From Didymella arachidicola (taxonomy: Eukaryota; Ascomycota; Dothideomycetes; Pleosporales; Didymellaceae), in the NCBI GenBank assembly GCA_016630955.3, contig CM049991.1:1-64000 (forward strand): a DNA stretch of 64,000 nucleotides, written 5' to 3'. The position numbers were made by a program, and so were the translations under genes. The notes under the pieces were generated by a model. The model saw only the letters and a program-made list of their open reading frames with translations, had not been told where the DNA came from and did not search any database. Below are positions 41,285 through 52,590 of the stretch, one piece after another (the stretch's first letter is position 1; every line of letters starts with the position of its first letter).

Positions 41285-43061
41285 TGTGTGTGTGCGAGAA
41301 CGCGGCAACGTGATGATAGTGCTGATGCGGGAACTTTTTGGAGAGCTTCATCGATCCGGTGGCACGGGCCACGTCGAATGACCTATCCACAACTCGCCTC
41401 GGCCTGCCTTTTGCTGTACATCAACGTCGAACGATCCAACTCAGGTCGGCCAATGGGACACAACCCTTACGAGGGACCCATGTGTATAGCTCGACTTTAT
41501 CTTGACGACCACAATGCGTGTCAGGCGTCACTTAGGACTACCTACCATGCATCATATGTGGATACAGTCTAGGCCAACAGCATGGAGGTGGTAGGGAAAC
41601 CGCCGGATTGGTGAGTGATGCAGGATGAGAAGTCGAGGGTATTGGGGCAATGTCGTGAAAAGTACAATTTTATGGTACGTAAGAGGGGCAGGCGTTGGCA
41701 CGAGACATCCGTTGACGGTTCAGCAGGTGCCACCACTGTATTGTGCATGCTCCTACACTCCTGGCATTGAAGACGCGAGATGATTGCTGTTGGCGGCTTT
41801 GTGCACCTGCTACTGCGTGCCTCAGCTCGCGCAGACGTTTCACGCAATGCTCACGAGTGCCCGAGTGAGGAGCAGTGTTCACACCATCAGACGAGGCGGC
41901 AACGTGTCTCATTGCGCTGGTGTCATTCAGTCGACGATAGGTAGGCATCTCCCTCGCCCACGACAGGTAGGAGGCGTATGAACAACTGTGTCCCCGTGCT
42001 GTATCTCCTTGAACGAAAGTCCCAAGAGATCAGCACATAGCGTCAAGGCCCCAGTGTCGATCTTGATTTCAACAACAGTTCGTGCGGCTGGCACTCGAGG
42101 CAGGCTGTGAGCGCTATTCTTTCCGTTACTTCTGACACTCCCTTTGCAGCTCCTTGAAGTTGCTGTCAATACTCACCATCAATAGACTGCCTGCTCCACG
42201 GGTTATGCCTGTAGCACCTTTCTCGCGGCGCCGATGAAGGAGACCACTATCCCTTGGTACACTGCTTCGAACATCGACCAAGGACTTTAAACCATCATTC
42301 TTCTCGGTCAACCCTTCACTGCTTCGGCATTCGATGCCCACACCATTTCCTATTTTGATCGCACATAACATTAATCTACATCTCCATTACTGGACGTAAT
42401 AGCATATTTGTCACGATAATGTCAAGATATCGAACAGCTGTGTCTTGCAGATACACTCTGATTTTTGATCGGGCCGCTGCTTACAAAAAAACACAGACCA
42501 GTCCAGACTCCAGACAGACCCAAGCGCGACCAGCATCAACAATCTAGAACCACGAGTGCTCGTCGACGAGCACTTTTAAGGAGTCGAGACAGGAAATCAA
42601 ATAAGCCTCGGTGTTTCTCAAGGTCAACAAATCTCGTTTGGCCATAGTTTCGGCATTGATCTAATTTCGACCTCCGCACGCCACAACTAGAGCTCATGCG
42701 CCACACGCTTCCCCAATCAGAACTCGACGGAAATCAGCTGCGCTCAGCGCTTATTCTTTTTCCAAAGTACGGATATTTTGCTACCACAAACCGAATGTGT
42801 GCACCAACAGCTCGCAGACGCGTGCACGGAATTTCCGTCTGCAGATTGTCGAAGCCGGGGCCTTGACTCTCAACGGCGTGGCCGACAGGCCCAGGGTCTT
42901 AGGACTATACTCCGCAGCAGAGATGGCGATATCTTCACTTGGTGTCTGAGAGGTGTACAAATAGCGACATAGCGCAGAGGATCTGGCAATGACAAGCCTT
43001 ACCAAAGAACTCCTCTCATTTGTCCTGGACTGTGCTGGCAAGTCAACACAGCATCCGAGGT
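41285..43061. other. Intergenic region between SCO1 and DHA1 transporter
   Basis: About 1.8 kb between divergent genes. Short open frames on both strands have no recognisable domains. A 20-base palindrome lies at 42,555-42,574. The stretch should hold both promoters; no TATA box stands out. Confidence 0.45.
42555..42574. promoter_or_regulatory. 20-bp perfect palindrome AGTGCTCGTCGACGAGCACT
   Basis: Fully self-complementary over 20 bases, about 490 bases upstream of the ATG of the MFS transporter. Two CGTCGACG half-steps around the centre make it a candidate operator for a dimeric regulator. Function is inferred only from symmetry and position. Confidence 0.45.
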
Positions 43062-44894
43062 ATGGCATCTCGACACTCGTCCATGTCAAGTTCGGATAAC
43101 CCCCCTCTGCATCGTCTGCTGTCCGTTCATCATCCGCGTGATCACTCAGTGTACCATCATGAAGACGGCGACGGCCTGCAGGTCAGAGACGATGCGTCAT
43201 CACTAGACAAAACGGACACCCAACGGGATGTAGAAACCTCATCAAGTGACGGCAGTGCCAGCAGTAAGAAAGAGAAGTGGAGTGAAGACGAGGATGAGTC
43301 GACGTACGAAGAGATCAAAGGAGGCACACCGTATGAGCACGACGTCGAAGCAGGAAGGTCTGAGCTGAAGAGGAGGAAGAGCAACAGGAGCATCAAGGAC
43401 ACCACCCTTGTGAGCCTCTAGAATCTGAACTTCGATACAAGACTGACAGAGTGAGGTCACATGGGAATCACCCGACGACCCCGAAAATCCCAAGAACTGG
43501 TCTTCCAAGCGTAAATGGTGCGCCACGCTCATCGTGTCCTGCTTCACCCTCGTCTCGCCCATCTCCTCATCCATGATCTCGCCCGCACTGCCTTCGATCA
43601 GCAAAGAGTTCAACATCAAAAATGAGATCGAGACCCAACTCACGCTCAGCATCTTCGTCCTTGCGTACGCCATTGGTCCCCTTGTGCTCGGCCCGTTGTC
43701 AGAGATCTACGGTCGCGTTATTGTGTTGCAATTGTCGAACCTGTTCTACATGGCCTGGAATCTTGGGTGCGGATTCGCACAGACACCTGGGCAATTGATG
43801 GCCTTCCGCTTCCTCAGTGGACTCGGTGGGTCGGCTCCGATGGCGATTGGCGCTGTAAGTATCTTCACCAGGTTGAGTGGCAGTCACTAACATAAATCCA
43901 GGCCGTCGTTAGCGACTGCTTCCACGCCGAGCAGCGCGGCAGAGCAATCTCCATCTACAGTCTGGCGCCACTTCTAGGCCCCGCCCTAGGACCTATTGCA
44001 GGCGGCTTCATCAGCCAGTACACAACCTGGAGATGGTGTTTCTGGAGCACGACTATCTTCACCGCCCTCGTGCAGTGCGCTGGTTTCTTCTTCCTGCAAG
44101 AAACCTACGCGCCCAAACTGCTGGCCTGGAAGCGCAACAGGCTCATCGTAAAAACCAACAACACCGCCCTGCACACCGAATTCGACAGCCCAGACCACAC
44201 ACTCACCACAACCCTCACTACCGCCATGCAGCGCCCCTTCATCCTACTCGGCACTCAGCCCATTGTCCAAGTCCTCGCGTGCTACATGGCGTATCTGTAC
44301 GGGCTGATGTACCTCATGCTCTCGACCTTCCCGCGGCTATGGACCGGCGTGTACCAGCAATCCACCAGCACCGCAAGTCTGAACTTCATATCCATGGGCG
44401 TGGGCTTTCTCCTGGGGACGCAGACCGCAGCGCCGCTAAACGACATGCTGTACCGGCGTCTCAAAGCAGCCAATAACGGCGTCGGACGCCCCGAGTTCCG
44501 CGTCCCCGTCATGGTGCCTGCGAGTCTTCTCGTGCCGATAGGCCTGTTTATGTACGGCTGGAGCGCGCAGGTGGGCGTGCACTGGATCGTGCCTAATGTC
44601 GGTGCGGCGCTGTTTTGTGCGGGTCTTATGGTTGGGTTTCAGTGCATTCAGACGTATCTTGTTGACAGCTACACGCTGTATGCTGCCAGTGCGGTTGCCG
44701 CGGCGACGGTGTTGAGATCGCTTGCTGGATTTGGGTTTCCGCTGTTTGCGCCGGCTATGTATAATGCGCTGGACTATGGCTGGGGGAATAGCCTGCTGGC
44801 GTTTGTCGCGTTGGGTCTGGGCGTCCCGGCGCCGCTGTTGCTGTGGAGGTTTGGTGAGGGACTGCGGGCGCGGAATCAGTTCGCAGCTGGCTAG
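43062..44894 (+). CDS. MFS drug:H+ antiporter-like transporter (DHA1 type)
   Basis: Three exons: 43,062-43,409, 43,450 (or 43,456)-43,854 and 43,902-44,894; intron 2 is 47 bases (GTAAGT...CCAG). Intron 1 ends at one of two in-frame AGs, giving 40 or 46 bases, so the protein is 581 or 579 residues. A long acidic, Ser-rich cytosolic N-terminus precedes the family mark TWESPDDPENPKNWSSKRKW directly before TM1. Motif A-like sequence (GPLSEIYGR) follows TM2, MAFRFLSGLGGSAPMAIGA is TM4, and RGRAISIYSLAPLLGPALGP is the antiporter motif C region in TM5. These are features of fungal 12-TM DHA1 exporters of the plasma membrane that expel drugs or small metabolites. No biosynthetic genes lie next to it, so I favour general export. 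Substrate is unknown. Confidence 0.9.
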
Positions 44895-47345
44895 GACTCT
44901 TATATAGAAGAGTGAGTGGAGAAGCCGATATTACCTGATGTACCGCACGTCCTCTTGTCAAAGCGCACTACAACGTTCTTTTCTTAATTGTACAGTAGTA
45001 GACATACTTTTTATAATAAAAGCTAGAGTACGCGTGCATGCGAAGATACAAAGCAGATAACTTCTCCTATTAACTGGGCGCACGACAGTCAAGAGCAGTC
45101 TCAGTTTCAGGAGAAGGTATCTTACCGAGACAGTGCATTACTGTGCTTACGATCGTCCACCGGAGCGGAGGGAAGTTGGTAAGTGCCAGTCCTTGCCAAG
45201 TCTTGAGGTTTGATCTGATGCAAGTCAATAACAGGAGTGAAGAAGCTGTGCGAGGTCCATTATGATGTCAGCTCGATGGACCTCTGGGGAGGGGAGAGGG
45301 TTTGGTCCGATCTAAGGCCCAGCAGCAGATACAAGGAAGTTGCGTTCAAGCTGCTCGCCGGATTTGATAGTTCCGAGCCGCACTTCTTCGTGGGATACAA
45401 AAACAAAGTCGTCGGATACGGGATGCAGGAATTCAAGAAGAACCCAGCTTCGAGCGCAGAGACGTAGAGCGTATTGCAAGTAAATGAAATCGCGGTATGA
45501 AGAATACGTAATCGGACCCAGATGCTTTGTAGAGAGCCCAGACTACACAGTGTATTCGTTTGAGTGTTGTGAATAAGTCCATAGCTATACCGTGGTCAGT
45601 GAGATGCATCGCTAGTGAAGAATTTTTGAAACACTCACACATGCTCAATTACATCCGAGGCCATGCGACCGAAAGAGCGGATTGTCAATATTACATGGTT
45701 CCGTATAGTAACACAGGACTTCTTTACCCAGTCCCACGCGCTGGTGGGCGCGTTGATTCCGCTGGTAGCAGCTGTTTGAGCAACGCTGATAGTACGTCCA
45801 GGGTGATCCAGGTGGCTTGGTCTTTGTGGGAAAAATCAGCGTAGACGACCAGAGTCTCTGCTGATTGTACAGTGGTAAAGGGATGGTTAACGACAACCGC
45901 TGCGGTTACCGATTTGCATGTGCCAGCTAAGCTCTGCAATGGATAAATCTGTCTGGACTAGCAAGCCATCCTTTGACATTGGGAGTAGGAAATGACCAGC
46001 TTCCAGTCTCTTCTTGCCCTTGACAGATAATGTATGACTGCTGTGCAGGAAAACATGAGTTCAACACCCATGCGTCAACTTTCATTGTTCTGGCTGTGTT
46101 TCTGCACGACCTCTACACGGTTCTTCACGATCGGCAATTAGGTTCGAATGAACTCGGCATCATTGTTGGTGACCCTTGTGACTTGCTTGGTTGCTTTTGT
46201 GTCTGCTCTGATACTCTCCGGTGAGATCACTCTGCTTTCGAGCCTGAACACTTACAATTTGTAGGGTGCACATGTTTACAGTTATGCAAGTCAGACATTG
46301 CCACAAGTGTGGCTCTGCAAATGCTTGTTCGTTCCATGGCCAGCACGACCCCTGCCTTATGCAGGCTCCGTCAAAACGTTTTAGTCACTTTATCAGCCCT
46401 CCCCTACCCATAAGCATCGCTACAACAACCTCGAGGGCTGCCTCAATTTGTCCGTTGGTCCTTGATCAGGAACTACTTGTCTCCGCCGCTCAACTCGTGC
46501 TTGTGCGAACAGGTTTGAACGCCTGTGAGCAGTGGCGATGTGATTGAGGAGATTGTTGACTATACGGCGCGTCAAGCGTCTTGACGCTGAACGTTCAAAA
46601 GCACCTTCCGTTTTGCGCAGAAAGAACCGCACCTGCCAAATCCAACGTGACCCCGCACGCCAGCATCATGGGCTTTGACACCTAGCAAGGCTGGCAGTCG
46701 AATCTCGACATGTTACGGCGCGACCAGGATGCTTGTTGGCCGCCACAAGGATTGCAGCTGGTTCGAGGTCGAGGTCGAGGTTGAGTCGAGAGGTCCCTGC
46801 GCAGATCCAGATGCACGAAGGGGCGCCGGCTAGGCCGTGAGGCTCTTACACACGTTTTGACAGCTCAGCTCGCTCCTTTCCGGCCGAATCGCAAGCAGCT
46901 GAAGCCTCCAGCCTCGTTCCTGGAGACGCGCAGTCGGCGGTCCAGATGCGGTATCACGCGCGGGCGCAGTCAAGCTAGCATCGGCGCCTCGCGCACCAAG
47001 TGACCTCAGCACCTGCCTTCCATGGATCCGGTTCCTTCCACCGACGTATTGCCCGGCTTGCGTACGAGAATCAATACTGACTACGTGCCCTGCCACTTTC
47101 CTGCTTTCTCGCGTCCGGCAGCGGTTCAGACGATTTGACTGTTGTGTTGCACTTGAACGGTGTGGATGGCTCCAATGTGTTCGCCGTGAACGATCATCCA
47201 CCTCCTGGTCTATCGACTGTCGTCACTCCTTTGTCCCAGCCGCTTGCCGCCCAACCCAGGAGCTCCCGGCGCTCCCACAGCACCGCGAGATTGAAACAGC
47301 AGGGCACCCCGGATGCCATAGCTACGAAATATTCATAACGACACA
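44895..47345. other. Intergenic region without recognised genes
   Basis: About 2.45 kb between the transporter and SEC2. A 76-codon frame at 45,237-45,467 (plus; KLLAGFDSSEPHFFVGYKNKVVGYGMQEF) reads fairly smoothly but has no known domain. Other open frames are shorter or overlap. A small GAGGTC-type triplicate lies near 46,760-46,785. The end of the region should hold the SEC2 promoter. Confidence 0.45.
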
Positions 47346-49453
47346 ATGGCCGAGTATGCGTATGTGCGACTGATCCACCTTCAGACGGTCGACTGATGCA
47401 CCACAGATTCATACATTCGGCTGCGCCATGGGTCCAGCACACCTCCGGCAGCATGACGCCGTCCCGCCTGCGGTCGCTGAGCCCCATGCCCGCAAAGAAG
47501 GAGGTCACCAGGTCCATCTCGACGCCGCACCTCGCCAAAGCCGCCAGCGAGAGCGACGGCATGAACACGATCCCAGACCCTCGAACCCCCACACCTCAGC
47601 CTCAGATCTCACGCCACAGCTCGACCGACTCGCACCCAGACTTCAGCCAGGAGGTCTCGACGCTCAGCACGAAACTCATCAACGCCATCAACCACTCGAC
47701 GATGCTCGACGACTCGCTGCAGCAGACGCGCCACGAGCTGGAAGCGGCGAAGAAGCGCCTCGAGCAGCTGGAGATGCAGGTGAAGAACCACGAGCAGAAG
47801 GTCGCCAAGGGGTTTTTGGTCGAGAAGGTCGTCTACGATAAGATGGAGCGCCAGATGTCGACAGAGCTGCAGGAGGAGCGTAAGCGCCGCGCCGAGGCAG
47901 AGCGGCTGAAGCGCAACACGGACAGTGAAGTCGAGCAGCTGACGGCGGCGCTGTTCGAGGAAGCCAATGTGGTGGGTGCAGCCATTTTAAATGTCAAAGA
48001 AATCACTAACGCGGTGTAGATGGTCGCAGCCGCTCGCAAGGAAACGGAGGCGTCTGACAAGCGTGGCGAACAGCTGAAGCAGCAGCTAAGCGACGCAGAA
48101 GTATTGCAGCATTCGCTGCAGGAGCAATTGCATGATCTGAAAGGAGTCATGGAGAAGATGAGCTCGCACGGCGACGACGAAAGCAACATCCTCGGGACCA
48201 CAACGGCACCGTCAACGCCCGGCATCACCCCCGCCGACAAGATGACGAAGCTGCTCGAAGCCACCAACCTGACGCCTAACACGCCAGGCTCTGAAGAGTT
48301 CAGCCCCGACCACCCACTGCACTTCTCGCACCTCATACACCCGGTCCTGCGATCCGATTTGACCGCGTTTGAAGAGTTCCAGGCCATGCTCAGGACTGTG
48401 CCCAAGTCAGCACCCTCGAGTCGTGTTTCAAGCGGCAATTACAGCAGCCTGAATGTGCTGGGCCTGGGATCGCTGACGAACAGCTCGACTACCTCGCTCC
48501 CCTCTTCGATCAAATCGCCCTCGAACGGCAACAACTCGCCTCGAGAGCCCGTAGCCAGCCAAGCGTTGACAAACCTGAGAGACGAGAAGTTTTACAAGCG
48601 TGCGCTGGCTGAGGACATTGAGCCCACACTTCGGTTAGACATTGCGCCTGGACTCTCGTGGATGGCGCGGCGGACGGTGGTCAGCAGCATCACGCAGGGC
48701 TCGCTCGTCGTCGAGCCCAACCCACCATCCAACTCAAGATTCCGCGCACCGGTGCTGCCATGCTCGTTGTGCGGAGAGACGAGGAAAGAGGAAAAGTACG
48801 CCAGGAAATACCGCTTCAAGACGGCCGACAACGAAGACTCACAACGATATCCGCTGTGCGACTGGTGTCTAGGCCGAGTGCGCGCCACATGCGACTACAT
48901 CGGGTTCTTGCGCATGATAGCAGCCGGGCACTGGCGCGCCGAAACGGACGAGGAAAAGAAGAACGCGTGGGAGGAAAGCGTGCGTCTGCGAGAACGCATG
49001 TTCTGGAACCGCATCGGCGGCGGCGTAGTCCCAGCCTTCATACCAATGCGCGACAGCCCGCGCAGCCCGACGTTCGCCAGCAACGACAAAACCCGGCGCA
49101 TCGAGGAGTCTATTGAAATCGCCATCGAGGCCCCGAAAAGCGAACAAGTAGCGAAAACCGAAGACGACCCGTTCCACACATGCACCACCGACAAGGAGAA
49201 ACGCGTCTCCATCGGCAAAACACTCATCTCCCCCGAAATCAAACAAAACCTCACCGAAGACGAGGAGAAGCACATCGAGGACATGGTGCAGACACAGCTC
49301 CGGAACGAAGTACGACGCAGTCTGGAAGCCAAACCCAGGGTTGAAAAACCAGCGCTGCAGCGCCAGCGCAGCCACTCGAATCCGCCGCCGCCGACGCCGC
49401 CAAGGGGGAAGGAGGAAAGGCTGAGTCTGAGGATTCCGGGGGGGTTTGAGTGA
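47346..49453 (+). CDS. SEC2: Sec2-type Rab GTPase exchange factor
   Basis: Exons 47,346-47,359 (14 bases), 47,407-47,971 and 48,020-49,453 give 670 residues; introns are 47 (GTATGT...ACAG) and 48 bases. The tiny first exon (MAEYA) is chosen because the splice is in frame with strong signals; a start at 47,396 is the alternative. A long parallel coiled coil (about residues 90-220, for example LQQTRHELEAAKKRLEQLE, EEANVMVAAARKE across intron 2) is the Sec2/Rabin8 exchange domain that opens the Rab Sec4 on secretory vesicles. Downstream are a Ser-rich linker, LTAFEEFQAML, a Cys4-type segment (LPCSLCGETR...PLCDWCLGRV) and an acidic tail ending in a Pro-rich stretch. It drives polarised exocytosis at hyphal tips. 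The intact length and conserved layout indicate a functional core gene. Confidence 0.92.
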
Positions 49454-49646
49454 TTTTTTTTTCTTCTTTTGGAAAGCATTCTTTTCTGCATTGAAGGCGA
49501 GGGGGTGGGAATACCAGGTGTATGGCGTTTATTATATTATACACAGACATATAATCTTATGAGAGTTAATCGTGTTGATAAGATTAGATCGGGGTATCAT
49601 ATCATTCCATCATTCCAGCTTTCGAAACATGCTTGTCTCATCTCGT

Positions 49647-50396
49647 TTATTTCTTCCCCCTTCCCTTGCCCTTGCCCTTACCCTTCCCCTTCGTCGCTGC
49701 CGCGGGACTCGCATCTGTTTTCGCCGCTGCTGAACTGCGTGTCGATCGCGCAGGCGTGTCGTTCTGGCCTGCAGCAGTAGCCAGCTTATCTTTCTTAGCT
49801 GGCCGTCCGCGCTTCTTCGCTGGCGTTGCTTCCTCCTCCTCCCCTTGTCCGTCTTCCTTCTCCTCAGCCTCGACGCTCTTGCGCTTCCCCAACACCCCCT
49901 CTTTCCCCCCTTCTACCTCCTCGTCGTCGAATTTCTTATTCGTCACGGCGCGCGCCCGCTCCAGCGCTCTTTCTTTCTCCCCCTTCTCCCTCTCTTTCCT
50001 CAATCGATCGTACGTCTCGTTCCCACTGAGTCCGTGCTTGATAAACCGCCCCGCGGCTGCTACATCCAACCTCGCTCTCCCTTCTCGCTCCTCGACACGC
50101 TTGTGGAAGTCCTCGGCGTCTTTTAGCTTGGCGAAATACGCCTTCAACCGCGCTAGTTCGGCATATATCGGATGGTCTTTTATTGGGATTCCGGCGGTGA
50201 GCAGGGCGCTGGAGAGGAGGGATTCGATTGCGTAGGCGGCTAGGACGTGGAGTTTTGCTTTGGAGAGGAGCGGGAGGGGGAGGGCGGTCGTGGAGAGGGT
50301 GGATGGGGGGAGGAGGGGGGAAAGGAGGGGGGCGAGTTCGTCGATGTTGACTTCGAGGTCTTCGATTAGGGGGGGGAGGTCGGTGGGGGGGTCCAT
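49647..50396 (-). CDS. LRP1: Exosome-associated protein Lrp1/Rrp47 (C1D family)
   Basis: Intronless, 249 residues from ATG 50,396 (MDPPTDLPPL); the longer frame has an unlikely Pro/Thr-rich start. Residues 10-125 form the Sas10/C1D helical domain with its typical end HPIYAELARLKAYFAKLKDAE. A basic, low-complexity tail follows (KKRGRPAKKDKLA, and a terminal run of Lys-Gly pairs), as expected for RNA or Rrp6 contact. The protein is a nuclear cofactor of the exosome subunit Rrp6 in 3' processing of rRNA, snRNA and snoRNA. It is divergent from the ketopantoate reductase gene, 513 bases away. Confidence 0.88.
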   Translation of the reverse strand: MDPPTDLPPLIEDLEVNIDELAPLLSPLLPPSTLSTTALPLPLLSKAKLHVLAAYAIESLLSSALLTAGIPIKDHPIYAELARLKAYFAKLKDAEDFHKRVEEREGRARLDVAAAGRFIKHGLSGNETYDRLRKEREKGEKERALERARAVTNKKFDDEEVEGGKEGVLGKRKSVEAEEKEDGQGEEEEATPAKKRGRPAKKDKLATAAGQNDTPARSTRSSAAAKTDASPAAATKGKGKGKGKGRGKK

Positions 50397-50909
50397 TTTG
50401 TGGGTTGTTCTGGATTGGGGTGTGGTAGGTGTAGGTGTGTGTGCGCGGTGCACGGTGCGCGGTGCGCGGGTTGGTGGTGTTGTGGGGATTTGGCGCTGTT
50501 ATGAGGATCGGCACTGTTGTAGAATTGGCGGTTGTGGGATTGGCTGTTGTGCGAATTGGTGTTGTGGATTGGCGTTGTGGTGGGAGGTTGTTACTGTCGC
50601 AGGTGAAGTACTTTCGTATAGCTGCGACAAAAAGCTATGGCCCGCGGTTCAGCCGAGCTGCGCTACTGCACTAATTACTGCACTCGTGCATGAGCTCACC
50701 ACTCCACTCGACTACACAACGACGGCCCCTCCTCGCACTACCCGTCTGCCTCGTCGCACTCACCCACGCCCGCCCTCGTTGGACACACCCAATGCGCTGA
50801 GCAGCCCGCCACGCTGTCTTACTCCATCGCCCACTTCATACCCAGGCTGCGGCCTCGGATTCCGCACACGCGCCCGCGATGCAGACCCGGTAGCATTGGC
50901 GCGCCAGCG
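50397..50909. promoter_or_regulatory. Divergent promoter, LRP1 and ketopantoate reductase, with GT-rich repeat
   Basis: The interval between two divergent starts. At 50,430-50,475 it holds a GTGCGCGGTGCACGGTGCG-type alternating stretch, and at 50,515-50,590 about five degenerate units close to GATTGGCGTTGTGG. Further right the sequence is C-rich. No TATA box is clear. Confidence 0.5.
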
Positions 50910-52379
50910 ATGCTGCGGCGCACGTTTGTGGAGAGCTGGACACACAGAGAGGAGGCCGAGGGCACTTCAACAGCCGGACAGGACGCCCCGACACCGCCAG
51001 GCACGCCCGCCCCCAGCGTCGCCGACTTCTATCGCAGCAAGCCGGTGCTCGACCGCCGCATACACATCCTGGGCGTGGGCAACGTCGGCAGCTTCATCGC
51101 GCACTCGCTCCGCGGCGTCCCCAACCCGCCGCCCGTGACGCTGCTGTTCCCCAGCTGGGACCGCCTCACCGCCTGGCGCGACTCGGAGCAGCGCCTGGCC
51201 CTCGTGACCGACGGCGACACGGAGCTGCGCGCTGGCTTCGACGCCGAGCTCGCCATCCCGCGCATCCGCTTCCACGGCAGGGAGGTCGGCCTGACGCGCC
51301 CCGCCGCCGCCGACAGCGCTGCCCTCGACGGCGAGTCGTCGGAGCCCATCAGCTCGCTGCTCGTGTGCTCCAAGGCGCCCGTCGTCCTGCAGGCCCTGTC
51401 CGCCGTCAAGCACCGCCTCACCCCCGACTCGGTCGTCTGCTTCCTGCAGAACGGCATGGGCATCGTCGACGCCGTCTCGCGCGAGCTGTTCCCGGACCCG
51501 GCCACCCGCCCGCACTACATGCTTGGCATCAACTCCCACGGCCTGCACGCCGCCGACGCCCCCTTCACCACCAAGCACGCCGGCTTCGGCACTCTCGCCC
51601 TGGGCATCCTGCCCCACGAGCGCGACCGCGACCCTGCCGCCCCCTACGCCGCCCGCGACCGCCCCTACTCGCCCAAAGCCGTCCAGCACTCCCCCGCCCC
51701 GGGCACCACCGAGACCGACGTCTCCCTCCCCACCAGCCCCAGCGTCCCCTGGACCCCCAACCACCGCTACCTCCTGCGCACCCTCCTCCGCGTCCCCGTC
51801 CTCGCCGCCACCGCCTTCAGCCCCCCCGACCTCGTGCAGATGCAGCTCGAAAAGCTCGCCGTAAACTGCATCATCAACCCGCTCACCGTCCTCCTCGACG
51901 CCCGCAACGGCGCTATCCTGTACAACTACGCTCTCACACGCACCATGCGCCTCCTCCTCGCCGAAATCTCCCTCGTCATGCGCTCCCTGCCGGAGCTGCA
52001 GTACATCCCCAACGTCGCCTCGCGCTTCGACCCGGGGCGGTTGGAGACGCTGGTTGTGAGTGTCGCCCAGAAGACGCGGGATAATGTGAGTAGCATGCTC
52101 GCGGACATAAGGGCGGGCAGGGTTACGGAGATTGAGTATATTAATGGCTGGGTGGTGCGCAGGGGGGAGGAGTTGGGGGTGAGGTGTGTCTTGAACTACG
52201 CGGTTATGGAGTTGGTCAAGGGGAAGGCGATGATGGTTGGGTTGGAGAGGGGGGACGGTGTTCCTTTTGTGGGGGGGAATACAAATGAGAAAGCGAGCGA
52301 GGGAGAAGTCATCGTCAAGAGCGGTCTTGCCGAACAAAACGCGGAGAGTGGAGATAGATCCGCCAAAGACACGCCGTGA
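50910..52379 (+). CDS. 2-dehydropantoate 2-reductase (ketopantoate reductase)
   Basis: Intronless, 489 residues, ATG 50,910. An N-terminal extension of about 50 residues precedes the Rossmann motif IHILGVGNVGSFIAH near residue 52-66. Next come LLVCSKAPVVLQAL, the conserved CFLQNGMGIVDAV near 180, and the C-terminal ApbA domain with LEKLAVNCIINPLTVLLDARNG and VSSMLADIRAGRVTEIEYINGW, which carry the catalytic Lys and substrate Asn/Glu. A loop of about 70 residues between the domains is longer than in bacterial PanE, as usual in fungi. The enzyme uses NADPH to reduce ketopantoate to pantoate for coenzyme A synthesis. The gene is very GC-rich, which opens long false frames on the other strand. 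Family call is firm; exact cellular location is not shown. Confidence 0.93.
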   Translation: MLRRTFVESWTHREEAEGTSTAGQDAPTPPGTPAPSVADFYRSKPVLDRRIHILGVGNVGSFIAHSLRGVPNPPPVTLLFPSWDRLTAWRDSEQRLALVTDGDTELRAGFDAELAIPRIRFHGREVGLTRPAAADSAALDGESSEPISSLLVCSKAPVVLQALSAVKHRLTPDSVVCFLQNGMGIVDAVSRELFPDPATRPHYMLGINSHGLHAADAPFTTKHAGFGTLALGILPHERDRDPAAPYAARDRPYSPKAVQHSPAPGTTETDVSLPTSPSVPWTPNHRYLLRTLLRVPVLAATAFSPPDLVQMQLEKLAVNCIINPLTVLLDARNGAILYNYALTRTMRLLLAEISLVMRSLPELQYIPNVASRFDPGRLETLVVSVAQKTRDNVSSMLADIRAGRVTEIEYINGWVVRRGEELGVRCVLNYAVMELVKGKAMMVGLERGDGVPFVGGNTNEKASEGEVIVKSGLAEQNAESGDRSAKDTP

Positions 52380-52590
52380 CTCCAGACTCGAATTAAAATC
52401 TCGACATACCCACTACACCTGTCTTATCTTATACATACCCACCCCCCATGCAACCCCTCAATCCTTTCCACCGCACCGCCTGCCTTCACACCACACACAC
52501 CGTCCCATGAAAGGCTTGATGCCAATGATATCACTGCACGTTTTAGGTTGGATGCATGCAATGATGAGTATTTAGGGCGGATGCTCTAGT

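Noticed and set aside
46660..46720. Possible tRNA-like sequence with TCGAATC
   Set aside because: Only the T-arm-like bases fit; acceptor and D-arm pairing could not be found.
47833..48438. Cys/Ser-rich minus-strand frame of 201 codons
   Set aside because: Antisense shadow of the SEC2 coiled-coil region.
43062..50396. A biosynthetic cluster around the DHA1 exporter
   Set aside because: The neighbours are SCO1, SEC2 and LRP1, which are housekeeping genes; no synthase or tailoring enzyme is present.
50967..52337. 456-codon minus-strand frame
   Set aside because: It overlaps ketopantoate reductase completely, is made of Gly/Val/Glu/Ala-rich strings, and reflects GC-rich codon use; the plus strand has the real domain signatures.
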